From assembly GCA_015832175.1 (NCBI GenBank), contig WJXW01000004.1, forward strand, positions 434,001-498,000: 64,000 nt of DNA, read 5' to 3'. The position numbers and the translations under genes are program-made. The first letter of the stretch is position 1. Each line of letters starts with the position of its first letter. Below, one piece after another: positions 33,656 to 46,200 of the stretch. Below the pieces are notes generated by a model, which saw nothing but the letters and a program-made list of their open reading frames with translations, did no database searches and was not told where the DNA came from. This DNA comes from Paraphaeosphaeria minitans. Lineage: Eukaryota; Ascomycota; Dothideomycetes; Pleosporales; Didymosphaeriaceae.

Positions 33656-34396
33656 GGCGCCCGAGAGTAAGTCCGTTATGCCTCTCGCTTTAATCAGAAG
33701 ACGAGCAGCAATTGCGAGAATCTGGCAGAATTGCGGTCGAACAGCTCCTGACTACGTGTTATTCAATCATCTTGGTACGTATCCACCTTCAAATTCGACG
33801 TTCTCCTGCTGAACCGAAATAGGATTAGCTTCACTTTTCGCAATCCTATGCATGTCGCACGCCAAAGCCAGGTTGCACCTCCCACCGACGACGGCGCTTT
33901 CGAACTATTGTTCGCCCCGTATTCGTGCTCGTTAACATGTTGACATTCCCCACCTCAGCGCAGGTCGGTCTTGTCACAGCCATTCAAGCATTTCCAAGCT
34001 CCGGTTGGCCCAACGCTTCGCACGCAAAGGCTCATGCTTATCACGATCCAACGAGTTCTAGCATGGTGGCGTCATGTGAAATTATAGTAGTTCTATATCA
34101 AGATGAATGAGGCATTGATCTACATGCAGGATCCATGCTACGCGTGAAATTTTCGACTTCAGTGTGCAATGGCGCAATTGCAACGACCGAGCGCATCATT
34201 CGCGGTTCACTTGAGGTTATGCCGCGAGTCAGGTCTTCATTCCCTAGCGGTATGAAGTAGAAAAGCGCATCCGCTATACCATTGGAGTCGGTACATCGTG
34301 AAGTCCTCCGCACAGCGCGGTAGCCATCGACAACCATTGCGAGCACAGCCATCAACGGCAACCACTTTAGTATCTGATCTCTGTATCAGTGGAATA
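33656..34396. promoter_or_regulatory. Shared divergent promoter of monooxygenase and urea permease genes
   Basis: This 741-bp spacer separates two genes transcribed away from each other. A GATA-factor type site, TGATAAG on the minus strand, lies near 34,039-34,045. Nitrogen control of both genes by GATA factors is plausible but is inferred from gene content and this single site. Confidence 0.4.
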
Positions 34397-36721
34397 ATGT
34401 CGACACTCGAGCTGGGCGTCAGTGGCATACAACTCGTCCCGCAAACCACCGGATATGCCTTGCTCATCGGCCTCGGAGTCGTTTTCTGCGGCGTTATTCT
34501 CGTGGCCCTTCAGATTCAAAAAGCCTACCTCTCTGAAGATGCAGGTACATCAGAGATGTTCATGGTGGCGAATCGAAGCGTAGGGACAGGTTTGACGGCG
34601 TCAGCGGTGTTTTCGTCGTGGATGTGGATCAACGAGACAGTGTTTGCAGCAGCTATGTGTTACCGCTTCGGCATTGCGGTGCCTTTGGTACGTCTTTTCA
34701 CACTGTACTCGTGAGAGAGAATCTGGTATTGACGCGTATATGTTTAGTGGTGGGCTACCGGGTTATGCTTCCAGATCGCCCTCATGGCTGCATTGGGCGT
34801 GCTAGCCAAAATCCGAGTGCCTTACGCGCATACGTCCTTGGAGATCATCCGGATGAGATACGGGAAGATTGGTCACGTTGTGTTTATCATCCTCAACATA
34901 ACGAACAACGTCTTTGGATGCGCTTCCATGATCTTGACTGGATCACAGCTTGTTTATGGCATCTCCGGAATTCACTTCGCCGCCGCCACCGTGCTGATTC
35001 CGCTAGGAGGTACGTTAGCCTTTGAATAGTGTGGACTACACAAGATACTTACCATATTTTGTCAGTTGTGCTATATACAGCAGTGGGTGGACTCAAAGCC
35101 ACATTCCTAACCGACTATCTTCACACGGCAATTGCTCTGCTGCTGATCATCTATTTCACCTTGGAAGTCCTGACCAACGAAGCAGTAGGTGGGCTCGGAG
35201 GTCTCTACGATAAAGTCATGGCAAATGCATCCGCGAACTTCATCGAAGGCAATTTCGAAGGATCTGTGCTCACGTTCAAGTCCAAACAAGCCATCATCTG
35301 GGCCCTGATCCTCAAGTTCGGTAATCTCGCGCTCGTCGTCATGGTAAGTCTCGCCCACCCATCTGCCCTATACCTGACTGACTCGCACCCAGGACACCGC
35401 CTTCTGGCAGAAGTCATTCGCAACCGAAGTCAACGCAACAGTCCCCGGCTACAACCTCGCCGCGCTCGCCATATTCGGTGTACCCTGGGGCCTAGGCACC
35501 GTCTTCGGGCTGACCGCGCGGGCCCTCCACAACACCCCCATCTGGCCCACGTACCCCAGCCCGCTCACCCAAGCCCAAATCAACGCCGGCCTCGTGATGC
35601 CGTACACCGTCAAAGCGCTCATCGGTGCCCCCGGCATCGCCGCCTTCTTCGTCCTCCTCTTCATGGCCCTCACCAGCACCGTCTCCTCCTCCATGATCGC
35701 CGTCAGCAGCATCCTCTCCTTCGACGTCTACAAGACCTATCTCAACCCGCGGGCGTCGGACAAGACCCTCGTGCACGTGAGCCACCTCACCGTCGTCTTC
35801 CACGGAGTCTTCATCACGGGCGTCGCCCTCGCGCTCAACTACGGCGGCGCAAACATGACCTGGATCGGCTACTTCCGCCCCATCCTCTCCTGCCCGGGCA
35901 TCATCCCCCTGGCTCTCACGCTTCTCTGGGACCGCCAAACGCGCCTCGCGGCCATCGCCTCCCCCATCCTGGGCTTCTTCACGGGGCTCGCGATATGGCT
36001 CGGCACATCGAAAGCCTTGTACGGCGAGATTAGCATGGTGAGCACGGGCATGGGCCTGCCCGCGCTGTACGGCGCGACGGCATCCTTCTTCTCGCCCGCG
36101 CTGTACTCTGTGCTGCTCAGCTTGTACAAGCCGTCCGTCTTCGACTGGGCCGTGTTCCTGCGCATCGAGCTCACGGAGGAGAAGCAGCTGGCGCGGAGCA
36201 GCGGTGCGCTGCTGGCCCCGGCCAGCGGAGCCACGCGCACGGCGGAGAAGGACGACGAGGGCGAGGGCGAGAAAACGCACGCTGCGAAGGGTCCTGCAGA
36301 GCCGGATGTCTCGGTCCTCGCACCCACTGCAGAGCACTGCGCAATCGTTCAGAAGAACGACACAGTCATCTTTGCTTCTTCGTCTTCCTCTTCGTCCTCC
36401 CTCTCCCTCGCGCGCCCGACACATCCCTTCCCTCCCGCCACCCTGCGCAAGCTGCACTGGTGGCACCGCGTCGCGTGGGCGTGGTTCGGAGTCATCGTGC
36501 TAGTAACATTCATCGCGTGGCCGATGCCGCTGTACCGGGACTACATCTTCACGCGGAGTTTTTTCGTCGGGTGGGTCGGCGTAGCGATTGCGTGGCAGTT
36601 TCTTGCATTTGCGGCTGTGGTCGTGTATCCGGTGTATGACGGGCGGAGCGAGATCGCGAAGGGGGCGAGGGGGGTATGGGGCACGGCGCGGGGTTGGTTG
36701 GGCAGGAGGGGGTCAAGGTAA
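34397..36721 (+). CDS. dur3: Dur3-type urea active transporter (sodium:solute symporter family)
   Basis: Dur3 proteins import urea with protons or sodium across the plasma membrane. Four exons (34397-34687, 34748-35009, 35066-35343, 35393-36721) give 719 residues with about 15 hydrophobic segments. Family stretches are FMVANRSVGTGLTASAVFSS, WMWINETVFAAAM, WWATGLCFQIALMAALGVLA, AKIRVPYAHTSLEIIRMRYG, VLYTAVGGLKATFLTDYLHT and LTSTVSSSMIAVSSILSFDV. A charged, Ala/Ser-rich loop near residues 570-640, with a Ser run, precedes the last membrane segments. Its stop lies 121 bp from the convergent carboxylase gene. Confidence 0.9.
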
Positions 36722-36842
36722 GGGATGGAAGTGGAGTTGAGTGTGGATGTGCCGATAGCGTGGGAAACACGGCGGTTCAAAGACTTGCAAGACAAGGATA
36801 TCGAACTGCATAGATGGCACTATCTCGCTCGCACTTCTACTC

Positions 36843-39114
36843 TCATTGCTTCTCCTCCTCGGAAAACTCGACCAGCGCCGTCCCCGCCTTGCACAGATCC
36901 CCCGCGCCATGCACAACCCGCGCGATAATCCCGTCGTGCGGCGCCCGAATCACAGTCTCCATCTTCATGCTCTCGATCACGACGAGCGGTTGGTCCCGCG
37001 TGACGGCCTCGCCCTCCTTCACGTCCACCCGCAGCACCTTGCACGGCATCGGCGCCAGCACGCTGTTGGTGAGGTCCTTCACGCCGAGCGCTTTGCTCGC
37101 CCACTTCGGCAGCGCGAGCTGAAGGCGGTGCTGCTTGCCCTGCTGGAAGAGCGTGAGGCGGTCGCCGTCGCGGATGAAAGTCGTTGAGAGGCGCGTGTGC
37201 GGGAAGAACGTCGTGAGCGTATTGGTCGAGGGCGCGAAGGTGGAAACGACGTTGCTGTAGGTGTGGGAGCCGACGGTGATGTCGAACTTCGTGGGTGCGG
37301 TCTGGATGAGGGTTATGGGTGTGGAGGTGGCGTCGCCTTTTCCGTTGGCGGGCGTCTCGACGAGATCGATCTGGCGGCGCTGGAAGTGGTTGCCGTAACC
37401 GATGGATGTGACTGCTGGGCCGGCGAAGAGGTCTGTGTGTGCTCGTGAGATCTCCTCGAGGGCGAGGCCGAGCGCGGCTTGCGCATAGACTTCGGGTGCG
37501 GGAGGCTCGGGGGTAAAAAGCTCTTCGTGGTGTTTCTGGATGTAGCCGGTTTCTACGTCGCCTGCGACGAAGTCTGGACTGACGCACATCTTCTTGAGGA
37601 ACTCGATGTTCGTGATGGGGCCTGCGACTTCGTACTCCTCCAGCGCGGCGCGCAACTTTGCAATTGCGGCTTCCCTTGTTGGGCCCTGTACAATGAGCTT
37701 CGCAATCATAGGGTCGTAGTGTGAGGAGACTTCGTCGCCAGCAACAAAGCCTGCATCTATCCGGACCGTTGGTGTTGGCTTTGGTGTTTTGAGGTGGAGC
37801 AACAAGCCTGAGTCTGGCATGAAGTTCATGTCGGGGTTTTCGGCGTAGATACGCGCTTCGATAGCTGCTCCTCTTTCCTTTATCCTCTGCTCGATCTCTC
37901 GCTGGGTCAATGGCAACTTTCCGCCTTCCGCTACAATGAGCTGCCACCGCACGAGGTCCTCTCCCGTTACCATCTCTGTGACGGGGTGTTCGACCTGTAA
38001 CCTCGTGTTCATCTCCATGAAGAAAAATTCGCCTGTGTCATTGTCGAAAATGAATTCAACAGTGCCAGCTCCTTCGTACTTGACTGCCGAAGCAGCAGCT
38101 CTTGCCTTCTCCCAGATATCTTGTCGGATCTCTTCCTCCAGATGTGGTGCTGGCGATTCTTCCAAGATCTTCTGGTGTCTCCTCTGGATACTGCAGTCAC
38201 GCTCACCAAGCGCGACGCAGTTGCCGTGCTTATCCGCGAAAACCTGGACTTCGATGTGCCTCGGCGTTGTGATGTACTTTTCCACCAGCATGACCTCGTC
38301 TCCAAAGGAGTTTCTAGCCTCCGACTTGGCTGAGTCAAGCTGGCCGAAGAATTCTTCGGGCTTGTTTACGATCCTCATGCCCTTGCCACCTCCACCCTTC
38401 ACGGCTTTGAGCAGAACAGGATATCCTATGTTGGCGGCTTCCTTCTTGAGGTACTCTGGATCTTGATTCGATCCATGGTATCCAGGTATGCATGGCACGC
38501 CAGCGGCAATCATGATGTTTTTCGACTCACTGCATGGACCTGTTAGCCGAGTCCGGTGCTGACTTTGATTGTACGCACCTCTTGCTTCCCATGGCCTCAA
38601 TGGCCTGCCATGGCGGGCCAATGAATGTGATTCCTGCCTCTGTGCATTTCCGCGCGAACGTTGGATTCTCGCTCAGCTGCAACACGTCAGCGCGGGAGTG
38701 AACGGTTTGGGCTCTGGGTCCATACGAAGCCATAGCCCGGATGTATGCCCTGGCAGCCTTGCTCTTGTGCGATTTCGATGATTCGATCGCCGTCTAGGTA
38801 GGCCGATGCATCTCCCAGGTTCACGGCGTAGGGCGAGCTCAGAGCATGCTGCGATCGCGCATCCGGGTCGGTGTAGAGTGTCGTGGTCTTGATGCCGTAT
38901 TCCGAGGCTGTCCTTCCGACTCGCCTTGATTTTATCTTAGTTTCTACACGGGAAAGCACCAAGACGAAGGTTCTCACAGGGCAATTTCTCCACGGTTCGC
39001 TATGAGGACCGATGTAAGCGGCTTGATGGAAACAGCATTGGTGGAGCTGTGGCGGAGCGCGTTGGCAGCCAGGAGCTGGCGAGAGAGGTGAGTGGATTTT
39101 CTAACAGCGCGCAT
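36843..39114 (-). CDS. mccA: Methylcrotonoyl-CoA carboxylase subunit alpha, mitochondrial
   Basis: This biotin-carrying subunit carboxylates 3-methylcrotonyl-CoA in leucine breakdown. Four exons (39114-38978, 38924-38726, 38676-38579, 38529-36843) give 706 residues. The N-terminus is Arg/Ser-rich and acid-poor (MRAVRKSTHLSRQLLAANAL), like a mitochondrial presequence, followed by SVLIANRGEIALRVGRTA. Biotin carboxylase motifs include HPGYGFLSENPTFARKC, KAVKGGGGKGMRIV, GERDCSIQRRHQKILEESPA and FMEMNTRLQVEHPVTEMVTG. The C-terminal biotin carrier domain has ESMKMET, with Lys as attachment site. Close relatives are pyruvate and acetyl-CoA carboxylases. Length and the simple biotin carboxylase-carrier layout favour MCC alpha. 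Confidence 0.9.
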
Positions 39115-39629
39115 GGTCACATAGAATGGCAAAGCAGAAGTAGAGGAGTACATTCAGACTACATGAAGTATGGTTGCCCGCTGGAGTGTGCGGAGTACAA
39201 AGGGAAGGTGCCTCGGCTTAGCCAAAGCCGCCTCCAGCCGCGAGCTCTTGGCGTACGTAGGTAAGTAGCGTCGCGTTGATGGCCGCTGGGTTGCGGAGAG
39301 GCAAACGCGGGGGAAACGCGTCGCGGCGCACAAAGTAGTCTGGATACCTACTCAACTTCAGCCGTCATTGAGCTCACTGCTACCTGCGTCTTCTCGCTGT
39401 GCCCCGACGTCGTTGCGCAATACTTTCGGCGCGCCAGCACCCGCAGCCCAGCGCAGGCAGCCAGTGCTTACGTTCCGTGCAAGCCCTTGCAGCCTCACAC
39501 CTGCCGCTCTCCTGTCCATCCACGTACAAACTTCAACGCCCGATCACTCTGCCCTGTCGAGCAGCGCCAGCAACAAACACCGCCTGTGTTTTCAGCGCAG
39601 CGCATGAGTCTCCGCAGCTCCACGCAAAC
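39115..39629. other. Divergent spacer between mccA and the acidic protein gene
   Basis: About 515 bp. The frame upstream of the start at 39630 is open to 39399 but looks like 5' leader sequence. No repeat or specific site stands out. Confidence 0.5.
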
Positions 39630-40829
39630 ATGAGCGACTACGGCGACGACTTCGAGGACGACTATGGCGACGATTGGCTCTATGTTGAGGACGAGTACAT
39701 GCAGGCCGACGACCTAGCCGAACACGCGGTAGCATCACCGCCCCCGGTCGCGTACGACGAGGACAGGCTCGACGAGTGGGACCGTTTCGACTACTTCAAC
39801 GACCTCGAGTACGACTTCGAAGGCTACGACGACGCCAACTTTGTCACCCACAACCGCGCGACGGGGCAGCCCAAGATTGGACAGAAGAGAAAGCGCGGTG
39901 CCGTAGCTGGCCGAGGCAGCAAGAAGCAGAGGCTTTCCAGTACCGATGCCGATGAAAAGCTTGATCAGGACGTCGTGTGGCTGTCCAATTCGCCCATCAT
40001 ATGGCGCGCCCAAGCGGACAGAGGCTTGAAAGCCAGACCGTTGCCAGAAGATGCAGAGCCGTATGCGATACTCAAGGACTGGCGGAAGCTGGACAGGGCG
40101 CCGAAGCGGCCCGAGAAGCCTGCACAAAGGGAGCTTGCGTCGCTGCCACCCAAGGCTCATTTGGATGAGGAGGATGAGGAGTGGGAAGATGAGCACTTGG
40201 CGGACGAGGGAATCGATGGTGGAGAAGAACCAGGCATTGAAGGCATTGATCCGGCTGTCTTGATGGCTGCACTACAATCACGCCTTGGATCCACCGGTGG
40301 TCCGCTCAGTGGAATGGATCCGCAACAGCTGCTGCAGTTCGCACTGCGCATGGCTAACGACCAGGACGCGGGTGACGACATTGCAGGTGATTTGGCAGAT
40401 GAGATGCTGAACCAGGGAAGGGAAGACGAAGGTGACGAGGAAGCAGAGGCAAACTTGGTGTCATGGGTATCTCAACAACGCGATGGTAACAAGACCGACG
40501 TATCCAGAGGAGACGCCGCGGAAGCCGCTGCAACTTCAACTTCATCAGAGACCGACGGCGCCAATCAAAACACACACCAGTCTCATTCCTCGCACGCCGA
40601 CCGAAACACAGACACGGCGGATGAAGCAACGGCCGACGACAGTCTGGAAGTCAAGCAAAAGCCCCGCGCCTTGGAGATCAAGCAGACGTCTCGCAAGCGC
40701 AAGGCTCACAGCCCCGCAGAGTCTCCAACTGCTTCACCGAAGAAACGTGCCACCAAGGCTCCCACCGCAGCACTTCCGGCCAAAGCAACTCCGGCCAAGG
40801 CCACACGGAGTGCACGTTTCCCTCGATAG
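39630..40829 (+). CDS. Acidic, low-complexity conserved-type hypothetical protein
   Basis: This single-exon gene codes for 399 residues. The N-terminus is strongly acidic and Tyr-rich (MSDYGDDFEDDYGDDW). It is followed by a nuclear-localisation-like basic patch (QKRKRGAVAGRGSKKQR) and a more ordered stretch (DVVWLSNSPIIWRAQ, YAILKDWRKL). An acidic segment, a Met/Leu/Gln helix region (DPAVLMAALQSRL, DPQQLLQFALRM) and a basic Ser/Pro/Ala/Lys-rich tail follow. The layout suggests a nuclear, largely disordered protein. I do not recognise a family. The start at 39630 is the first Met with protein-like sequence. Confidence 0.7.
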   Translation: MSDYGDDFEDDYGDDWLYVEDEYMQADDLAEHAVASPPPVAYDEDRLDEWDRFDYFNDLEYDFEGYDDANFVTHNRATGQPKIGQKRKRGAVAGRGSKKQRLSSTDADEKLDQDVVWLSNSPIIWRAQADRGLKARPLPEDAEPYAILKDWRKLDRAPKRPEKPAQRELASLPPKAHLDEEDEEWEDEHLADEGIDGGEEPGIEGIDPAVLMAALQSRLGSTGGPLSGMDPQQLLQFALRMANDQDAGDDIAGDLADEMLNQGREDEGDEEAEANLVSWVSQQRDGNKTDVSRGDAAEAAATSTSSETDGANQNTHQSHSSHADRNTDTADEATADDSLEVKQKPRALEIKQTSRKRKAHSPAESPTASPKKRATKAPTAALPAKATPAKATRSARFPR

Positions 40830-43298
40830 ACTGATTATACCTACCAAGATGGCAGAGACGGTCATGACGAGGCACCATCTCACGGCCAATCGTCTCATGC
40901 CTGTCTACGTCGCTACCGCCCAGCTGTCCGTACGGTTCAACTTCGCCGGCAGTGGGGTTCTTAGAAACAGTACCCAATGACCTTCACATGGTGAAACACA
41001 TCCGAATACCTGCCCCCCTCACGACGCTGGGATTCCAGCTCTCATCACCAGGTCGTTGCCTCGGGCTGCATTTTCGCCCGCGCGGGGGAAACCCAGGCAG
41101 TATGATGCCATCCACCCCACCACCCATGTACAACGTACACCAGGCATGCCGGTCAGCGAAAGCGCGCCTTGTCCTGCTACGGTCGCATTGTCCGCACCGG
41201 TTCGCCACCGCAGCGCAAGCGTGCTCCCGAGCACAGCGAAGATGATACCTTCTCTGCGCGACGACGAGGAGGCGTGGGCTGAACACGGCGACGCTGGTCA
41301 GAGGAGAGTAGGCCAGGCCCGGGGATGAAACTCGGGAGGGTGCACCGTGGTCAACGAGGTGGGATTGTGAGGAGCTAGAACAAACACCGGACACTTTTAC
41401 TGCATCACCGCCACCACGTCGAAGCTTGCTTTCTCTTTCCACGCTGCACCGGAAAATGTGAAATACCAAGGGTCGTTGCCGTCCCTCGTAGCCAGCCATA
41501 CCATGTCCCCCCCGTTCAGGTCGCACCAGCATAGCTCAACCGGCGTTAAAAAAACTCTACGGTATCAAGCACACACACACACACATGCACGCACGCACGC
41601 ACGCACGGCCTACCCTACCGCATAATCTCAAATAGTTAATTTCCCCCTGACACCTAGGCTAACGAATAGAAAGTCCACTCCTGCACAGTGATTAGCGGAC
41701 CGATCTACCTACAAGTGGGTACTGTCACGTGGGTATCACGTGGAGGTATGGGAAGCCGGAGAAATCAGATCCAGCTTCTCCCCTCCCTACCCAACCCGCC
41801 TCCCCTCGCTGCATAGACTTATAGCAGGGATCCCGTCTCATCCATCCACCAATACAAAACCAGAACCCCCTACCCCCCCCCCCCAAAACCATTCATCAGC
41901 CTAAGTAAAGAGAAATCTCAATCATCCAAGTTTCGTGCGACGGTGTCTAGGATGTGGAACTCTGCGGTGACAACCTCTCGCCGTGCCACGTATATGTACT
42001 TATCTTTTTAATTTTACTTTTTATTTTATTTTGTATCCCATCTGCAAGTCCATCGCGCGCGGGGGGGGGGGGGGGGGGGGGTGCGTTGCCATCGCATCGC
42101 AGGGCCGAGCGCCCATTGCGTACCTACGTAACGGTACGTACCTAGGTTCCGTCCGGTTGCTGCTGAACTAGACTGGGACTAGACTAGAATTAGACTAGGT
42201 AAGAACCATTCCCATTCCCATTCCCATTCCCATTCCCATTCAGCCGAACACACCGTCCTGACGACGTCGGTACCCACGCGAGCGGAGAGCGCGGCACTCG
42301 GAACCCAATCGACGAGCAAGTAAAAACGTGCGTGCGCAAGTTCCCAAGACTTGCGCGGCACCCGTAGTTCACCCCGACGTCCCAACGCACGTTTCCCATG
42401 CACACACCCCCTTTCCCCCCCCCCCAACCTCCCCCCCACCACCACCGGCACGCACAGGCTGGCACGCCGCCGTCGCCGCCTCCCCTGCCAAGAGCTGTCA
42501 GACAACGGCCGCGCACGAGCCGGGCTGGCAGGCAGACGACCTCGCATCGCATCGCATCGCATCGCCTTTGAGGTCACTCGGCCAGCATGGGCGCGACTGG
42601 AAACGTTACAAGTCGAGGAAAGATTCCAAGTTGGAATGGATACCGAAATGCATTTATCCTTCATGGCCGCCAGTGAAGCAGTACCGAACCGAAATCCACC
42701 CAGCCCAAAACACCATTTTCCATATCCTCTCATCCGACTTGCATTCCGCACATGCACATGCACACACACACACACTCACACAAGGCGACCCGTACCCCTC
42801 GTCTCCTCCGAAGCAGCGCTAAAGTTGCTTTCATGAACCGCCAATCAAGAAACTGCATACAGGGGATATAGAACAGAAGACGAATATGTAGATATCTATG
42901 TTATGTTCAGGCGCGGACAATGCTGGCTGGAAATGTCGCTCTGCAAGGGGAAATTACTTGCAGGACAGACAGGGTATCATATGCCGAAGAGTGCCCGTGG
43001 TTTTGTTTTTTGGGTTGCGTCCATGTGGATGCGTGGTGGTGAGAGTGTGCTTGATGGTTTGCCGACGACCGAGCATCGGTTGCGACAGCAGTAGCCAACG
43101 GGAGCAAGGACCCACGGTCACGGCACGACAGTCGGCGTGTGAAACGCGTGCTCGAGAGAACGATCAGGATGGCCGCTGCCGTGGCCGAAAGGGGCAATGC
43201 CCCGGCCGGCTTGTAAGGGGTCCTTGCAAGCTCCCCGGGAAAAGCGGGTAAGGGTTGCAGAGGGCGACCAGGGCACCGTCGACCGCCCGCCCGCGCTC
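40830..43298. other. Intergenic region with microsatellites
   Basis: About 2.5 kb without a supported gene. It holds (AC)n and (GCAC)n at about 41,571-41,608, a C run near 41,875, a G run of about 21 at 42,060-42,081 and six copies of CCCATT at about 42,207-42,241. C runs near 42,415 and (AC)n at about 42,755-42,781 follow. Long frames on either strand here overlap each other and the repeats, and look accidental. Confidence 0.55.
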
Positions 43299-46200
43299 TT
43301 AAGGCGACGACTCACGCCCTCTCTTCTTGTTCTTCTCGATCCTCTCGTTCCACCGCCGCTTGCCCACACGCGTTTCAAAGTGCGGCGCTACGGTGGTGAC
43401 ATCTTGCCCGTGTCCCATCATGCTGCTTCGCATCTTGTTGCGATAGGCGTCCACTACGAGCAGTCAGTATCGCTGTTGCTGGGCTGAGCATGGAATGTAC
43501 TTACGAGATTTCTGCAGGAAGAGCGTACGGCCCGCGAACACGCGGCTCTGGCTCCAACTCATGCGGTAGCCAAGGTCATTGAGCGTAATCTCTTTCGATC
43601 GCTTCGCCCGCGTCAATCGAGGCTTGGGCACCGTCGTCTCACCGTCCAGTGTCGGGACTGGCACCGTGGTCCTTCCGCCCAACGGAAAGCTGGGGTCGCT
43701 CTCGTTGTCAGGCTCGTCGCTGAAGACCTTGCTGCCACGAGGGCTAGCAGGCGGCGACGTCATCTGCATAGCGAAATAACTACGGGGGAATACAGAGTTG
43801 ATCTTGCGATAAGAGTCTGGCATCTCCTCCATCTTGACGCTGTCCAGGGTTACGCGCACACGCACACGCGTTCCCCGCTGCGCATCGTCGACCAGGATGA
43901 ATTTGCGGCGTTTCGCTTCCGGCAGATCGCCAAACATGGCTAGTTTGCGCTCTTCTTCGTCCTGTTCCTGCTTAGACGCAGGGACCGACGAACCATGCGA
44001 TGATCGTGAGGGGTGATTTCCTGTGGAGTCGTGCATCGGCGGAAGGCCACCGGAGCTGGCTACCGAATCGTTCGGTGGGTAGGTTGGGTAAAAGTTGTGA
44101 GCCTCGCGGACCTCGGGTGACTGCTGCCCGTTTGGCGCTTGGTGATGGTGCGTGTTTGCTTCTGGGCCATGATTAGCTATGAACATGAGAAATTGTCTCG
44201 CACGATTCAATGCATGGGTACTCCTCCCGCGCCGTCCAAAAGCAGACAGGCATATACAGCAGCAATATGTGTGTGCGTGTGTGCGCTTCGTATGTGCATG
44301 GGGTGTGGTATCTCAAAAGGGGAATTACATGCAAGGAGCGTAATTGTACAGGCAGTGCAGAAACGACAGATGGTATCATTCAACGTCCAAAACCAAGCAA
44401 GTGCTCAAAGCGCGCATCACATCTGGTGAAACATACCGCTAACGTCATTACTTCCTCCTTGAGGTCCTCCGGAGTGTTCGTGATGGTGATGCATCTGTCC
44501 GCCCATAGTCATGCTCGGCTGCTGGGGCGGAGCCGCCATAGCGGCCGAGTTGGACACGCCAGGTGCAGCTGGCCCATTTGGCCCTGCCATGTGGTTGCCA
44601 TGCGGTGCTTGAACTGCCTTTCGGTTGTTCATCTTGGCCATCCTCCTCACTCGTCGACTCCTAAGGCGAGGGTCTTGGTTGCTGTTGCGCCAGCTGTCGA
44701 CGGCTCGCTGGATCAACCCACGCTTGCCTCGCAGGCAGGGGTTCAGCTGCGCTAGCGCCCAGCCGACGGTGTTGCACTCGGTCTCGTAGTGCAATCGGTT
44801 ACCCTTGTACTGCTCCTTGTTGCAGCACGCGCGGGGGTAGACACAGTTCTCCGTCTTGAAGTCTTGGGGCAGCTCATCGACGTTGATCGACTCGACATCA
44901 CAGCGAATGGTGTACTCCATCTTCACCCTGTCGCGACTGTACTCGAAAGCGATCCACTGCACACCGTTCTGGTCCTGACGGACCACGAGCGGTGTGGTTG
45001 CAGGGATTGGACCAGGCGCAGCGTTGGGGTTCACGTTTGCTGCTGAAGGAGGTCCATTGTGCATGCCGGGGGTGCCGACCGAGGGAGCTTGCGGGGGAGC
45101 TTGAGGCGGGCCCAGTCCCGAAGGAGGTCGCTGTAGAGGGGTTTGCGACATGCGCGACTTGGGGCTTCCCGTCATACCAGGCGTCTGAGGGTGGGGTTGA
45201 TGCGGGTGGTGCATCTGCTGGCCTTGCTGGTGGGACATTAAGAGGGAGTTGGTGGGCATTGGCTGCTGTTGCTGCTGCTGTGTCGAAGGGTGCTGGGGAT
45301 ACGGCGACTGCTGTGGAACTGCCGACGACGCGTAGGGCGTGTAGTACATGGACGGAGGCATCTGGCTGGGCGGCTGGCCGTAGATGGGCCGTCCATGCTG
45401 GTCGTGCTGTGGTGATTGCACGGAAGCGGGCGAGTTGGACTGTGGCGTGTGGTAGGATATGGGCGGGAATCCCGACCGGTTCATGGTGGCTGCGGCCATG
45501 AGCTCCGGGGTTTCTGAGGTCAAGTCAGCGGTGCTGTTCGGACGTGGTTGGGGGGTTGAGAGCCAAGCGACATCAGATCCGCGTCGCGTCGGGAACACGG
45601 ACGGCGCGTTCCAAGACGCGTCCCACGGTCGCCTGCGCCACACAACAAATACGTACCTGAGGATGAGTAGTTGCTGGGCGCACTGTTGGTGCTGTAGGGG
45701 CTGGGGTGGGCAGGGTAATAAGGGTTCTCCTGCTGCGGCGGTCCTGGCGGTCCTTGGATCTGCTGCACGTAGGGCGATTGATGCGGCGGTGGGACCTGCT
45801 GGGTGGAGGGGTGCGGCGAAGGGTAGTGGGCGGTGGCGGGCGACTGGGTGGGCTGCGTCTGGTGGGGAGAGTCGGGATGCTGGTGATGCTGGTGCTGGTG
45901 CTGGTGCTGGTGCTGAACCACGGCAGGCCTCGGGTGATGGTGAGGATGCTGGGGGTGGGGTTGGTGGTGCGGCGGTGGCAAGCCTTGTTGCTGGGGGTGG
46001 GGGTGATGCTGTCGAGGATGCGGTCAGCATGCGCTGTGGCCAGCAGAGGTGTGCAAAAGAAGACGCGGAGAAGAAAGGGCAAGAGGCAGGGGCGGTGTTG
46101 GTGGGCGGGATGCGATGGGATGCGACGGGATGGGATGCGATGGGATGCGGGGTGCAAGCAGCGGTCAGGTAGCGCGGGCTGGTGGTGTGGCAGAAGCTAG

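Noticed and set aside
35492..36466. Minus-strand frame of 324 codons opposite dur3
   Set aside because: Its composition (Gly/Glu/Arg/Asp runs) is that of an antisense shadow, and the plus strand carries the permease.
36820..37947. Long minus-strand frame of 375 codons overlapping mccA
   Set aside because: It is an Arg/Pro/His-rich shadow of the GC-rich mccA exon, which has clear biotin carboxylase motifs in another frame of the same strand.
40984..41532. 182-codon minus-strand frame
   Set aside because: Arg/Ser/Gly-rich, overlaps other frames on both strands, and no motif is seen.
45459..46172. Plus-strand frame of 237 codons opposite the DUF8032-type gene
   Set aside because: It is an Ala/Gly/Arg-rich antisense shadow spanning introns and the Gln-rich exon, with no domain features.
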